From contig CAMBNV010000007.1 in the NCBI GenBank assembly GCA_945869195.1, positions 105,821 through 169,820 on the forward strand: a stretch of 64,000 bases of DNA, read 5' to 3'. Below the pieces are notes generated by a model. The model was not told the origin of the DNA and did no database searches. It was given only the letters and a program-made list of their open reading frames with translations. This DNA is from Gemmatimonas phototrophica. Its GTDB lineage: Bacteria > Gemmatimonadota > Gemmatimonadetes > Gemmatimonadales > Gemmatimonadaceae. Within the stretch, counting starts at the first letter, position 1, and each line of letters starts with the position of its first letter. Positions 27,902 through 37,300 of the stretch are shown here, piece after piece. The position numbers and the translations under genes were made by a program.

Positions 27902-29359
27902 TTACCTGAGTACGCGGATGCGCTCGATCCGATCACCTTCAAGCACGCCGTCCACGACGTCGATTCCCGCAATGATTTCGCCCCAGACGGTGTAGTCTCG
28001 GTCGAGCCGGGCGTTGTCCCGGAGGTTCACGAACCACTGCGCGTCGCCCGTGTCATGGCCGCGCGTACTCATGCCGAGCGTGCCGCGCGCGTGGGTGACG
28101 GTGCCGAGCTCGTCGCGCAGAAACTGGGGGTATCCCACGTACTCGTTTGCCTCCGGGCTCCCGCCCTGGATCACGAAGTCGTGTTCCACGCGGTGCCATG
28201 AGAGCCCGTCGTAGTAGGCGTTGCGCACGAGCGCGAGGATGCGCGCGGCCATGATCGGCGCGACGTCGCCGCGGAGTCGGACGTCGAAGCTCCCACCACC
28301 GCTTGCGCGATCCATCGTCACCCGGAGCCGAATCTCAAGGCCCAGCGCGAGCGCGACGGCTTCAGGAGGGAGCGTCGCCACATTGGGCGGTGGTCGGTCG
28401 TCGCTCGCGGGACGTCCCGCCACGTCGAGCAGCGCCAGACGTGCGTCACGCGCCGACGCATTCGCGCGCGTCACCCAGCGGTCGAAGGCGCGCGTAGCGG
28501 CGTGCGCCACGTCGGTGCGCGGTGAGCCCTTGAGCGCCATCGCGGCCGCCCGCACGACCTGGGCGCCCCGGCGTTCGATCGCCGCGAGGTAGAGCGTATC
28601 ATCGGTGTGGCCGGTGTGACGCGCGAGGGCGGCAATCGCAGTCTCGGCCACGTTGTCGTCGCGGTCGGTCGCTAGGCGGCGCAGCGCGACCGTGTCGCTG
28701 ACGATCCCGGCCGCGCGGGCGGCGTATTGGCGCAGGTGCCAGTCGGGATGTGTGATAAACTGGGTGAGCGCCCGGCGCCCCTCTTGGGGACGGATCCGTG
28801 CGAGGGCGATGAGTCCGTTTGCGGCTCCCTGCCAGGCCACCTCTCCCCGATCCCGCGCCGCAATGCCGCGGGGGGTCTCCTCGATCCAGCGCAGGAAGGT
28901 CTGCACGAGCTCCTGGTTCCCGGCACACGATTCCCGCACCAGGGCAGCCGCGCGAAATCGCACGGGCCAGGCGCTGTCGGAGGCGGCCAGTTGCAGCGCC
29001 GCGCAATCATCACGCAGGCTGGCCAACGCGCGATGACGGAGGCGCCAGGCCGGCTCGCTCCAGAGCGGTGGCGCGGAGAGCGGTGGGAGCGCCGGCTGCT
29101 CGGTCAGTACGGTGCGCGCGGCAAAGAGCGGGTCTTGAATTCGGTGCGTCGCGCGCTGCGCGATCGCGCGGACGCGGGCATCCGTGTGCGCGATACCCGC
29201 GGCGAGGGCGGCGTTCGTGCTGTCCCGCCGATCCTCGGCGAGGAGGATCCGGCCGACCAGGGCGGAGTCGGCGCGGCGCAACGATTGCGCGCCACCGACG
29301 CGTGCGCCGAGCGCCAGCACCACCGCGAGCGCGGTGATAGAAGTGGTCAGAGGTCTCAT
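27902..29359 (-). CDS. Exported HEAT-repeat protein with C-terminal cyclophilin-type domain
   Basis: This 485-residue protein joins a signal peptide (about 1-25, ending VGGAQ) to alpha-helical HEAT-like repeats (about 30-320) and a cyclophilin-type peptidyl-prolyl isomerase domain (about 325-485). The repeats contain WHLRQYAARAAGIV and NVAETAIAALARH segments. The isomerase domain shows YYDGLSWHRVEHDFVIQGGS, TLGMSTRGHDTGDAQWFVNL and DRDYTVWGEIIAGIDVVD. The catalytic Arg is the one in WHRVEHDFVIQGG. A periplasmic foldase with a protein-binding solenoid is inferred. The start at 29359 is chosen for the signal peptide. The 239-base gap upstream (29360-29598) shows no feature I can name. Confidence 0.88.
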   Translation of the reverse strand: MRPLTTSITALAVVLALGARVGGAQSLRRADSALVGRILLAEDRRDSTNAALAAGIAHTDARVRAIAQRATHRIQDPLFAARTVLTEQPALPPLSAPPLWSEPAWRLRHRALASLRDDCAALQLAASDSAWPVRFRAAALVRESCAGNQELVQTFLRWIEETPRGIAARDRGEVAWQGAANGLIALARIRPQEGRRALTQFITHPDWHLRQYAARAAGIVSDTVALRRLATDRDDNVAETAIAALARHTGHTDDTLYLAAIERRGAQVVRAAAMALKGSPRTDVAHAATRAFDRWVTRANASARDARLALLDVAGRPASDDRPPPNVATLPPEAVALALGLEIRLRVTMDRASGGGSFDVRLRGDVAPIMAARILALVRNAYYDGLSWHRVEHDFVIQGGSPEANEYVGYPQFLRDELGTVTHARGTLGMSTRGHDTGDAQWFVNLRDNARLDRDYTVWGEIIAGIDVVDGVLEGDRIERIRVLR

Positions 29360-29598
29360 GCGGTGAACGTAGAGCAGGAGACCGTTGGCCGACAGTTGGG
29401 CTCTCCGCGCCTCCTCATCTGAAGACCGGTTTCCGGTGCTGGGCGCAGGCGTGAACTGACGCTCAATGCGACTGCTCAAGTTGCGCTGTACGCTGATCGG
29501 TGCGCGCAGGGCGCCACTCGGCGCAGTGGTGCGCCACGCTCCGCCTTAGAACCCCGGTTGAAGGAGCTGGTACGGCTCCCTGGACTCGGGTGAGCCGG

Positions 29599-30852
29599 TC
29601 AGCGTCCGGCTGGTACCATCTTCCAGAATGCGATCCCGCTCGCCTGCTGTCCGATGTCGACCGTCCCCACAATCGCGCGCGCCGCGATGTCGATCACGTC
29701 CACCTTGCCCGCCGCCGCCCCAACGCCTTCGCTCGTCACAAAGGCATAGCGGGAGTCTGTGCTCATGGTGACGCCATGGGCGATGCGGTTGCTCGTGGCG
29801 AGCTGCGCGACGCTCCTGCCCGAGACGAGGTCAAAGATTTCGACTTTGTTCCCCTGCTTGAGCGAGGCGACGAGGTGCCGACCATCAGGCGTCACGCCGA
29901 GGTTATAGGGGCCTCGTCCGGTCGCGATGCGGCGCGTGACGGACCACGCCAGCTCGTCGATCTCGAGGATCTCGTCGGATTTATTGCACGCCACGTAGAT
30001 CTTTGCCCCCGTCGCCGAGGGCTGCGCCCAGGTCGGCGAGCAGGAGTTCGGCTCCATCGGATGCTGGTGACCGTCCATCGCGAGGTAGCCCACCTGCGCT
30101 GGATCGTTCGTGACACCGTTCGACACCCGGAGGGCGCCCGCCATCCACTGCTTCAGCAGGTCGCCACCGTCGGCGGGGAGCGGCGCCTCCTTCCCCTTCG
30201 CCAGCCAGAATCGGCGGCTCACGGCCATGGCGCGGACGTCGATCTCGACGAGCTGGTCGTCCATCATGCAGCCCGAGTACTGAAAGCGGCCGTCGGGTGA
30301 GACGCGGCTACCATGGGGCATGATGCAGGTTACGAGACGCGCGACCTCGGTCAGGTTGGGTACGTAGATCACCGACACCGACGACGGAACCATGTCGCCG
30401 TGCAGGTTGAAGTTCGCGGAAAAGGTGTAGCGCCCGTCCGGCGTGACGTCGATCGAGGCGGGAAAGGCGCCGAGCAATGTGCCGGGGCCCGCGAGCGTGT
30501 CGGGGCCGAGGATGTACTGCCAATATTTCCCATCGGGAAAGCCGTGACCCGTCGTCAGATGCAGATAGGTGCCGTCGGCCGAGATCGCGAGTCCGTGCGG
30601 GCCTTCCATTTCGGCGGCCATTTCTCCGATCACGATCTCGCGTTCGACGATGGTGCCGGTCGGGCCAAAGCGAATACGATAAATCTTGTCCGCGCTCTCC
30701 GCGCCGGCGTAGACGAAGTAGTTCGCGGTCGGCGGGGCCGGAGCTCGGCGTGCCGCCGGGCCTTGGGCAGGCAGCGCGCCGACCCACAGGGCGCTCGCAG
30801 CGGCCAGCAGCCAACCCTTCGGATAGTTGCGGCGTAGGGAACTGCGCAGCAT
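29599..30852 (-). CDS. Exported YVTN-type beta-propeller protein
   Basis: This 417-residue protein has a signal-like N-terminus (KGWLLAAASALWVGALPAQG) and repeated propeller strands of the YncE/YVTN class. Examples are GPHGLAISADGTYLHL, IDVTPDGRYTFSANFN, RVSPDGRFQYSGC, NLGVTPDGRHLVASL and GVTMSTDSRYAFVTSEGVG. No enzymatic motif is visible; a ligand-binding or scaffolding role outside the cytoplasm is inferred. It is divergent from the LVIVD-repeat propeller gene, with only 49 bases between the two start codons, suggesting shared control. Confidence 0.82.
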   Translation of the reverse strand: MLRSSLRRNYPKGWLLAAASALWVGALPAQGPAARRAPAPPTANYFVYAGAESADKIYRIRFGPTGTIVEREIVIGEMAAEMEGPHGLAISADGTYLHLTTGHGFPDGKYWQYILGPDTLAGPGTLLGAFPASIDVTPDGRYTFSANFNLHGDMVPSSVSVIYVPNLTEVARLVTCIMPHGSRVSPDGRFQYSGCMMDDQLVEIDVRAMAVSRRFWLAKGKEAPLPADGGDLLKQWMAGALRVSNGVTNDPAQVGYLAMDGHQHPMEPNSCSPTWAQPSATGAKIYVACNKSDEILEIDELAWSVTRRIATGRGPYNLGVTPDGRHLVASLKQGNKVEIFDLVSGRSVAQLATSNRIAHGVTMSTDSRYAFVTSEGVGAAAGKVDVIDIAARAIVGTVDIGQQASGIAFWKMVPAGR

Positions 30853-30901
30853 AGTCTCACCTGTGTCAAAGTCGGCCAACCCATCGTGGAGCACGCCAGA
30901 C

Positions 30902-32965
30902 ATGAAGATGTTAACTCCTCGCACTCGTGTCGTCACGCGCATCCTCAGGGGCGCGTTGACCGCGCTATGTGCCGCGCCGCTCGGATTATCCGTGGGCGCA
31001 CAGGTCGCGCCGCCGCCGGCGGCGGCGAAGCTCGTCGCCGAGCCGGCGGCGATCGCCCTGCGCGTCGGCCAGTCGCTGACGGTGAAGGTGCGCGCCTACG
31101 ACGCCCAGGGAAAGGAAATCCCAAATGCGTTTGTCCGCGTGCAGTCGACTAGTCGAACGATCCGATTCACCGAGACGACGGTGACAGCGACGGCGGCGGG
31201 GAAGTTTGAGGCGACGGCGACCGCCACCGGCGTGAACGGAGCGCCGGTCCTGCTCACGATCCCCATCACCGTGACCTGGCCAGCACTGACCAAGGTAGAG
31301 ATCACCAGCGCGAGCACGACTCTCTACGCCGGTCTGACGACGCCGGTCCGGCTCAGCGGCTCCCATGCCGACAACAGCGAGCGCACCGGACTCACGGGTA
31401 CCTGGCGTACCTCCGACGCGAAGCTCGCGACGGTCAACCGCTTCGGTGACGTCACCGCACTCGCACCGGGCTCGGTCGCGTTGAGCGTCGAAGCCGAGGG
31501 TCAGCGGGCCTCGAAGACCTTTACGATTACGGCGAACCCGGTCGCGCGGCTCGAGATCGGCATTCCCGAGTCGCAGCTGCGCACCGGTGAGGTGATCCAC
31601 CTCAAGGCAACGGCGCGGCGGACGAACGGCACGGTGGTGGCCGATGCGCCAATCACCTGGAGCTACACCTACGTGCCCGACGACTCGATTGCGCCGGCCG
31701 GCCTCCCCGGCGGCGCGGGCATCGTACAGTTCGACCGCTTTGCCGCGAACTATCCCGGCCGCTACACCCTGCTCGCGCAGTCGGGCGCCGCCTACGCGCA
31801 GTGGGCGGTGCAGGTGAACCCGCGCGACGTGCGCCAGCGCATCGAGGTCACGAGCCGCGGCAACATCAACACCACGCACACCTCGGATCTCTGGCCGTGG
31901 ACGGGGAAGGACGGTCGGGATTACGTGCTCGTCGGGACCTGGGGCGGCGACGGCTGGGGCCTCGTGTTCGACATCACCGACATGGACAACATCGTCAAGA
32001 CGGACTCCATTCGGGTGGACGCCCGCACGATCAATGACGTGACGATCTCCCCCGACGGCCGCTATGGTGTGATCTCGCGCGAGGGCGCGTCGAACCGTGT
32101 GAACGGCGTCGTGATCCTCGACCTCGCCGTGCCGGCGCATCCGAAGATCGCCTCGACCTTCGATCAGGAACTCACCGGCGGCGTGCATAACGTATTCGCC
32201 ACCACTGACTACCTGTTCGCGATCTCCGGCGGCCAGAAGTACGTCATCATCGACGTGCGCGACATTGCCAAGCCCACGTACGTGAGCGAGTACCGCCATC
32301 CGAACGCCCGTATTCATGACCTCTGGGTCCGCGACGGCATTGCCTACTCGGCACAGGGGGGCGCCGGCGTCGTGGTCGTCGACGTGGGTAACGGCAAGTA
32401 CGGCGGTACGATTGAGGCCCCCAAGCTCATCGCCACCTACCAGGTGAACTCCGGCCACGAAATCTTCCCGTACTTCCAGAAGAAAACAGGGCGCACCTAT
32501 CTGTTCGTCGGTGACGAGGAGATGAGTCGTCGCGGACGGGTCTGGGAAGGGACGCAGTATTCGCTCTCTGGTCCCGATGGCAAGCCGCCGCGCGGCGGGA
32601 TCGCTCAGACCTCGGGCGGCTACACGCACATCATCGACTTCACCGATCCGACGAAGCCGATGGCGGTGGGGCGCTACCACCTCGAGGACTACGGGTCGCA
32701 CGACATCATCGTCGAAGATGATGTGCTCTACCAGGCGTACTACGACGGTGGCGTGCGCGTGGTCGACGTCTCGGGCGAGCTGATGGGCAACCTCACCGAC
32801 CAGAACCGCGAGATCGCCGTCTTCAAGCCCTACGATCCCGACGCCTTCACCGCGAACGCCCCGTTCGTCATGAACGCGATGCCCTGGAAGGGGCGCGTCC
32901 TCTTCACGGATTTCAACAGCGGCCTCTGGGCAGCGAAGCTCATTCCGAAGCCGGTCGTGCAGTAG
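30902..32965 (+). CDS. Exported Ig-like (BIG2) and LVIVD-repeat propeller protein
   Basis: This 687-residue secreted protein has a signal peptide (about 1-37, ending SVGAQ) and two to three bacterial Ig-like domains (about 45-310). These include VAEPAAIALRVGQSLTVKV and TWRTSDAKLATVNRFGDVTAL. A long LVIVD-type propeller follows from about residue 315, with HTSDLWPWTGKDGRDYVLVG, VNGVVILDLAVPAHPK, YVIIDVRDIAKPTYVSEY, VVVVDVGNGKYGG and DGGVRVVDVSGEL. Function is unknown; surface or periplasmic display is inferred. The start at 30902 is chosen for the signal peptide, although the frame extends 75 bases upstream. Confidence 0.85.
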   Translation: MKMLTPRTRVVTRILRGALTALCAAPLGLSVGAQVAPPPAAAKLVAEPAAIALRVGQSLTVKVRAYDAQGKEIPNAFVRVQSTSRTIRFTETTVTATAAGKFEATATATGVNGAPVLLTIPITVTWPALTKVEITSASTTLYAGLTTPVRLSGSHADNSERTGLTGTWRTSDAKLATVNRFGDVTALAPGSVALSVEAEGQRASKTFTITANPVARLEIGIPESQLRTGEVIHLKATARRTNGTVVADAPITWSYTYVPDDSIAPAGLPGGAGIVQFDRFAANYPGRYTLLAQSGAAYAQWAVQVNPRDVRQRIEVTSRGNINTTHTSDLWPWTGKDGRDYVLVGTWGGDGWGLVFDITDMDNIVKTDSIRVDARTINDVTISPDGRYGVISREGASNRVNGVVILDLAVPAHPKIASTFDQELTGGVHNVFATTDYLFAISGGQKYVIIDVRDIAKPTYVSEYRHPNARIHDLWVRDGIAYSAQGGAGVVVVDVGNGKYGGTIEAPKLIATYQVNSGHEIFPYFQKKTGRTYLFVGDEEMSRRGRVWEGTQYSLSGPDGKPPRGGIAQTSGGYTHIIDFTDPTKPMAVGRYHLEDYGSHDIIVEDDVLYQAYYDGGVRVVDVSGELMGNLTDQNREIAVFKPYDPDAFTANAPFVMNAMPWKGRVLFTDFNSGLWAAKLIPKPVVQ

Positions 32966-32967
32966 CC

Positions 32968-33010
32968 GACCGGCGCGATGGGCGACGCGCGACCGCGCGG
33001 CGCGCCGGTC
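32968..33010 (+). terminator. Possible terminator after the LVIVD gene
   Basis: GACCGGCGCG (32968-32977) pairs perfectly with CGCGCCGGTC (33001-33010) just after the stop codon; no T tract follows. It lies immediately before the sterol-desaturase-family gene. Confidence 0.4.
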
Positions 33011-33031
33011 CCGACTCTTCACATAGGTCCT

Positions 33032-33862
33032 ATGGATTCGATCGTCTCGTATTTCAGCACGATCCCATCGTCGCATCGCTCGCTACTCCTCGCGGGCGGT
33101 ATCGCGTTGTTCTGGATCTGGGAGAGCGCCGCGCCGCTCGTGCAGTCGGAGTACGGAAAATGGCGACATGCGCTGGTGAACTTCTTCTTCACCGCGACGA
33201 CGATCCTGGTGAACTTTGGACTCGCCGTGCTCCTGCTGCGCGCCTCTGACTGGGCCGTGGCGCGCGAGGTCGGTGTGCTTTCCCTCGTGCCCGGCCTGCC
33301 GCTCCTGGCGCAGATGATCGTCGGGCTCCTGCTGCTGGACCTGCTCGGGGCCTGGCTCCCACACTGGGTGCAGCATAAGACACCGCTGCTCTGGCGGTTG
33401 CACCTGATTCACCACTCGGACACGCAGGTCGACACCACGAGCGCCAACCGGCATCATCCCGGGGAGAGCGTGCTGCGCTTCATCTTCACGCTCTTCGCGG
33501 TGATCGTCACCGGCGCGCCGATGTGGCTCGTGTTCCTGTATCAGGCGCTGAGCGTGGTGCTGAGCCAGTTCAACCATGCCAACATCGCGCTGCCCAAGGC
33601 GCTCGACCGGGCGCTCGGCTGGGTGATCGTTTCGCCCGACATGCACAAGGTGCATCACCACTTCGCGCTACCGTACACCGACTCGAACTACGGCAACGTC
33701 TTCTCGGTCTGGGACCGACTCTTTGGCACGTGGATGGATCTGGATCGCGCGCAGCTGGTGTACGGGATCGACACGCACCTGGCGGCGGCGGAGCACGAGA
33801 CGGTTGGGGCGCTCCTCACTATGCCGTGGCGGCGGGGCGTCAAGCCGACAACGACGCGGTGA
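33032..33862 (+). CDS. Sterol desaturase / fatty acid hydroxylase family protein
   Basis: This 276-residue multi-pass membrane di-iron enzyme belongs to the FA_hydroxylase family. Histidine clusters are complete: HWVQH, LHLIHHSD, the NRHHPGE region, FNHAN and DMHKVHHH. About four hydrophobic segments surround them. The family hydroxylates or desaturates lipids such as fatty acyl chains, sterols or carotenoids; the substrate here is unknown and no hopanoid or sterol cyclase gene is nearby. The start at 33032 is preferred over the longer frame because the N-terminal membrane segment begins soon after. The 3' end overlaps the tail of a GNAT remnant on the other strand by 23 bases. Confidence 0.88.
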   Translation: MDSIVSYFSTIPSSHRSLLLAGGIALFWIWESAAPLVQSEYGKWRHALVNFFFTATTILVNFGLAVLLLRASDWAVAREVGVLSLVPGLPLLAQMIVGLLLLDLLGAWLPHWVQHKTPLLWRLHLIHHSDTQVDTTSANRHHPGESVLRFIFTLFAVIVTGAPMWLVFLYQALSVVLSQFNHANIALPKALDRALGWVIVSPDMHKVHHHFALPYTDSNYGNVFSVWDRLFGTWMDLDRAQLVYGIDTHLAAAEHETVGALLTMPWRRGVKPTTTR

Positions 33863-34240
33863 CCGCGTACGGCGCGAGGCGCGCCTGGCGGCCGGCGCGC
33901 ACCGCTGGCCACTCCGCGCGCAGGATGCTGAACAGCAGGGTGTCGCGCGCGGTGCCGTCGCGGCGGGCCTGATAGTGCCGCAGCACGCCGTCGCGCTGTG
34001 CGCCGAGCGCCGCAATCGCCTGCTGTGAGCGGGTGTTGGCGAGGTCGGTCCGCAGACCCACCACCGCGCAGCCCAGTGTGTCGCAGGGATGCGTGAGCAG
34101 CACCAGCTTGCAGGCCGTGTTCAGATGGCTGCGCTGGAATCGCGCGCTGCGGCGAGAGGCCGGGCGTGGTCGGGCACCAACGGCTCGAGGTGAACGCCGT
34201 GGCCTTCGAGGAACAGGGGGGGAGGGAAGATCAGCTGGTG
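33840..34240 (-). pseudogene. GNAT (RimJ/RimL-type) acetyltransferase remnant with internal deletion
   Basis: Read on the minus strand, one frame near 34150-34240 encodes a typical N-terminus (FLEGHGVHLEPLVPDHARPL) with no usable ATG or GTG after its upstream stop. It meets a different frame that continues as RFQRSHLNTACKLVLLTH, then LGCAVVGLRTDLANTRSQQAI, LGAQRDGVLRHY and ARDTLLFSILRAEWP. These are the N- and C-terminal parts of one GNAT protein, but the middle 70-80 residues, including the acetyl-CoA loop, are missing and the join is out of frame near 34150. It is therefore broken. The C-terminal frame could still encode an 87-residue peptide, but a function is unlikely. Confidence 0.75.
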
Positions 34241-34256
34241 AATCTACCGAAGGCGT

Positions 34257-34309
34257 GCAGGCACGAAGGGCCCGACCAGTCGATCACTGGTCGGGCCCTT
34301 CGTGCCTGC
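34257..34309 (-). terminator. Perfect 24-base-pair hairpin downstream of the RCC1 lipoprotein gene
   Basis: Bases 34257-34280 pair without mismatch to 34286-34309 around a CGATC loop. It lies 19 bases beyond the end of the RCC1 lipoprotein gene in its reading direction and so is the likely terminator of the kinase operon, though no T tract is visible. Confidence 0.7.
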
Positions 34310-34328
34310 GTTGGTCCCGCGCGCGCGA

Positions 34329-37300
34329 CTACTGCACCACGAGCGTCGGGCTGCGCTTGACCGTGCCCACGCCGGTGCTGCCCAGCGCGCCCTCACCGTT
34401 GTAGCCCCAGCAGTACAGGACCGAGCTCGCTCCACTGCCGGTCTTACCACAGACGTGATTGTCTCCGGCGGCAAGAGCCGTGAAGGTGAATCCGCCGCTG
34501 ACGAGCGCCGGGACGAGACTCTGGTTCGTCTGCTCGTTGTTGCCCAACTGCCCATTTCCGTTGTGGCCCCAGCACTGCGTGAACGATGTGGTCGACCCAC
34601 AGCTGATGAAGTTGCCAACGGAGATGCTCGACCAGCTGGTGAGACTGCCGGCCACAGCGACTGGAATCCCGCTATTGGTTGACGTGCCGTCTCCGAGGGC
34701 GCCATAAGTACCGTACCAGGATTGGTTGCCTCCCCAGCAGCGCGCGATATTCCCCCCGTTCGCGCTGATCCCGCAGGTGTGGTTATTCCCCGTGGAGATC
34801 GCCGTCCAAGTATAGGTGCCTGCTGCATGTACCTGCGTCGGCACGTTCGTGCTGCTGGTGTTGCCGGCAGCGGTACCGAGTTGTCCCTCACCGTTGTAGC
34901 CCCAGCAGTATGCCTGATCATTCGTGGCGACGGCACAGGTGTGGCCGTAGTAGCCGCTACCGGCCGCCACTGATACAGCTTTCGTGGTGGTCTGCAACGG
35001 TTGAGCGACGCGCACCGGGACACTAGAGTTCTCGTTCAGGGCGTTGCCGAGTTGGCCCTCAGTGCCCCTGCCCCAGCAGTAGACCTGCCGGTCGAGCGCA
35101 GCTGTGCCGCTCGCGGTCGTGACGCCGCAGGTATGCATGTAACCGGCGTCGATCATCGCAAACGCGAGTCCGCCCGAGACTGCAACCGGCGTACTTGACT
35201 GGCTCGTCGTGTTGTTGCCCAACTGCCCAACTGTGTTGTAGCCCCAGCAGTAGGCGGCGCCGCTGGCAAGGAGGCCGCAGGTGTGGTAGCTGCCAGCCGT
35301 GACGGAGACGAACGCGAATCCGCCCGTGACGAGCGCCGGAATACTGTCTAACTGTGACGATCCGATGCTCGATCCCAGCTGTCCGGCCCAGTTGCCACCC
35401 CAGCAGTAGGTGCCTGACTCGGTGGAGATCGCACAACTATGCGAACCGCCCGCGCTGATGGCGCCGTTGAACGTCACGTTGATATTGAAGGTACCGCTCG
35501 TCCCCGACGTGAGGCCCGACGCCGAGGCCGCGAGCGCGAAGCCCAGGCCCGGCTTGTCGACCGTGACGTTCGTGAAGGTGGCGATGCCCGCCACGGCGGC
35601 CACGGTGAGGCTGGTGGCGGTGACGGTGCCACCACCACCTGTGATGATACTTCTCCAGGGGCTGCTGCCAATCGAAAGCGTCACGTTCGCCGTCGATGCG
35701 GTCACCGTATTGTCGAATGCATCCGAGATGGCGGCCGTGATCGATGAAACCTGAGCGATGTTCCCCTTGACATCCGCCGGCTGAGTGAGGAAGCGGACCC
35801 GGGTTGGAGTGCTTGGCGTAATGTTGAAGGTGGAGCTCGTCGCCGCCGTCAGGCTCCCTGAGCTCGCCGAGAGGGTGTACGCGTTCGCGGACTTGTTGAT
35901 GGCGAGACCTGTAAAGCTCGCAATACCGTCAATCGCGTTGACGATCTTGGTACCCGAGAGCGTGCCGGAACCGGGATTCGCCAAGAAGCTGACCGTGATC
36001 GGGTCACGCGCGGTCGTGACGCGCTCGCCGTTGGCGTTGCGAATCTCCACCTGGATGGCCGGGGAGAGTGGGTCGCCTGCGATGCCGCTGGCCGGCTGGA
36101 CGGAGAAGACGAGCACGCTCGCCGGCAGGGGCGCCGTGACGTTGAAGGCGGCGCTCGTCGCGCCGGTGAGCGCTGTTGCGCCCGCCGTGAGCGTGTACCC
36201 GGTGCCGCCCTGGGTGAGGGAGAGACCGCTAAAGCTCGCGATCCCGTTCACCGCATTCACCACCTGGGTGCCCGCCAGCACCCCGCTGCCCGGGTTGGTG
36301 CCGATCGTGATGGTCACCGCGGTGGTCGCACTCACCACGCGGTTGCCCAGTGCGTCCTTCACCGTGACCTGTACGGCCGGCGAGAGCGCCGCGTTCGCGG
36401 CCGTGGCGGAGGGCTCGACCGTGAAGGCGAGCTGCGTTGCGGCCCCGGCGGCGATGTTGAAGAGGGCGCTCGTCGCGCCGGTGAGTCCGGTCGCCGTGGT
36501 GGCGATCGTGTAGCCGGCGCCCGCCTGGGGAATCGCCAGGTTGGTAAAGCTCGCGATCCCCGCGACCGCGGAGACGGTGGTGAGACCGCCCAAGACGCCG
36601 CCTGGGCCCGCATCCGTGCCGATCGCGAGTGAAACCTGCGTGGTGTTATCCGAGGTCACCGTCGCACCGCTCGCGTCCTGGATGGCGACGCGTACCGTGG
36701 GCATCGTGGCGCCGGCGGCGGTGTTCCCCGGCTGGGCGAGGTAGGCGAGCTTCGTGGGGGGCCGCGCGGTCACGGCGACCGCGCTACTGCCGGGGGTCCC
36801 CTTGGCCATGGCGGTGATGGTCACCGCGCCGCCGGCGACGGCGGTCACGAGACCGGTCGAGCTGACCACGGCGACCGAGTGATTCGAGGATGACCAGAAC
36901 CAGGTGAAGCCAGTCACCACCGCACCTACCCCATCGAGTGCCGTGGCGGCGAACTGCTGCGTCGCGCCGGCGGCGAGGGTCAAAGTCGCAGGGCTCACCG
37001 TGACGGCGCTGACTCCCTGGAAGAGGTAGACGCCCTTGGTCGGCGTCGGCAGACCCACGAGCGCCCCCTTCAGCGCCCGAACGCGCACGTAATGGTTGCC
37101 CTCGACCGTCACCGTGATCCGCGCGCCGAGGCCGGTCGTGTCCTTGCTCAACGGCGCCGTGAAGTTTGGATTCTGGTCCCATTCAATCCGGTACCCGGTT
37201 GCGCCGGCGACTGCCCCGTACGTGAGGTCGAAGCTCAGTACGTCACTCGTGTCGACGACGGTCTGGTTGGGAATCGCCGGCTGGAACACCGGGAAGGTCA

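Noticed and set aside
30986..33076. A 696-codon open frame antisense to the LVIVD-repeat gene
   Set aside because: Its translation is rich in Arg, His, Asp and Val with no recognisable motif, the usual product of reading a GC-rich gene on the opposite strand. The plus-strand protein has clear domains and a signal peptide.
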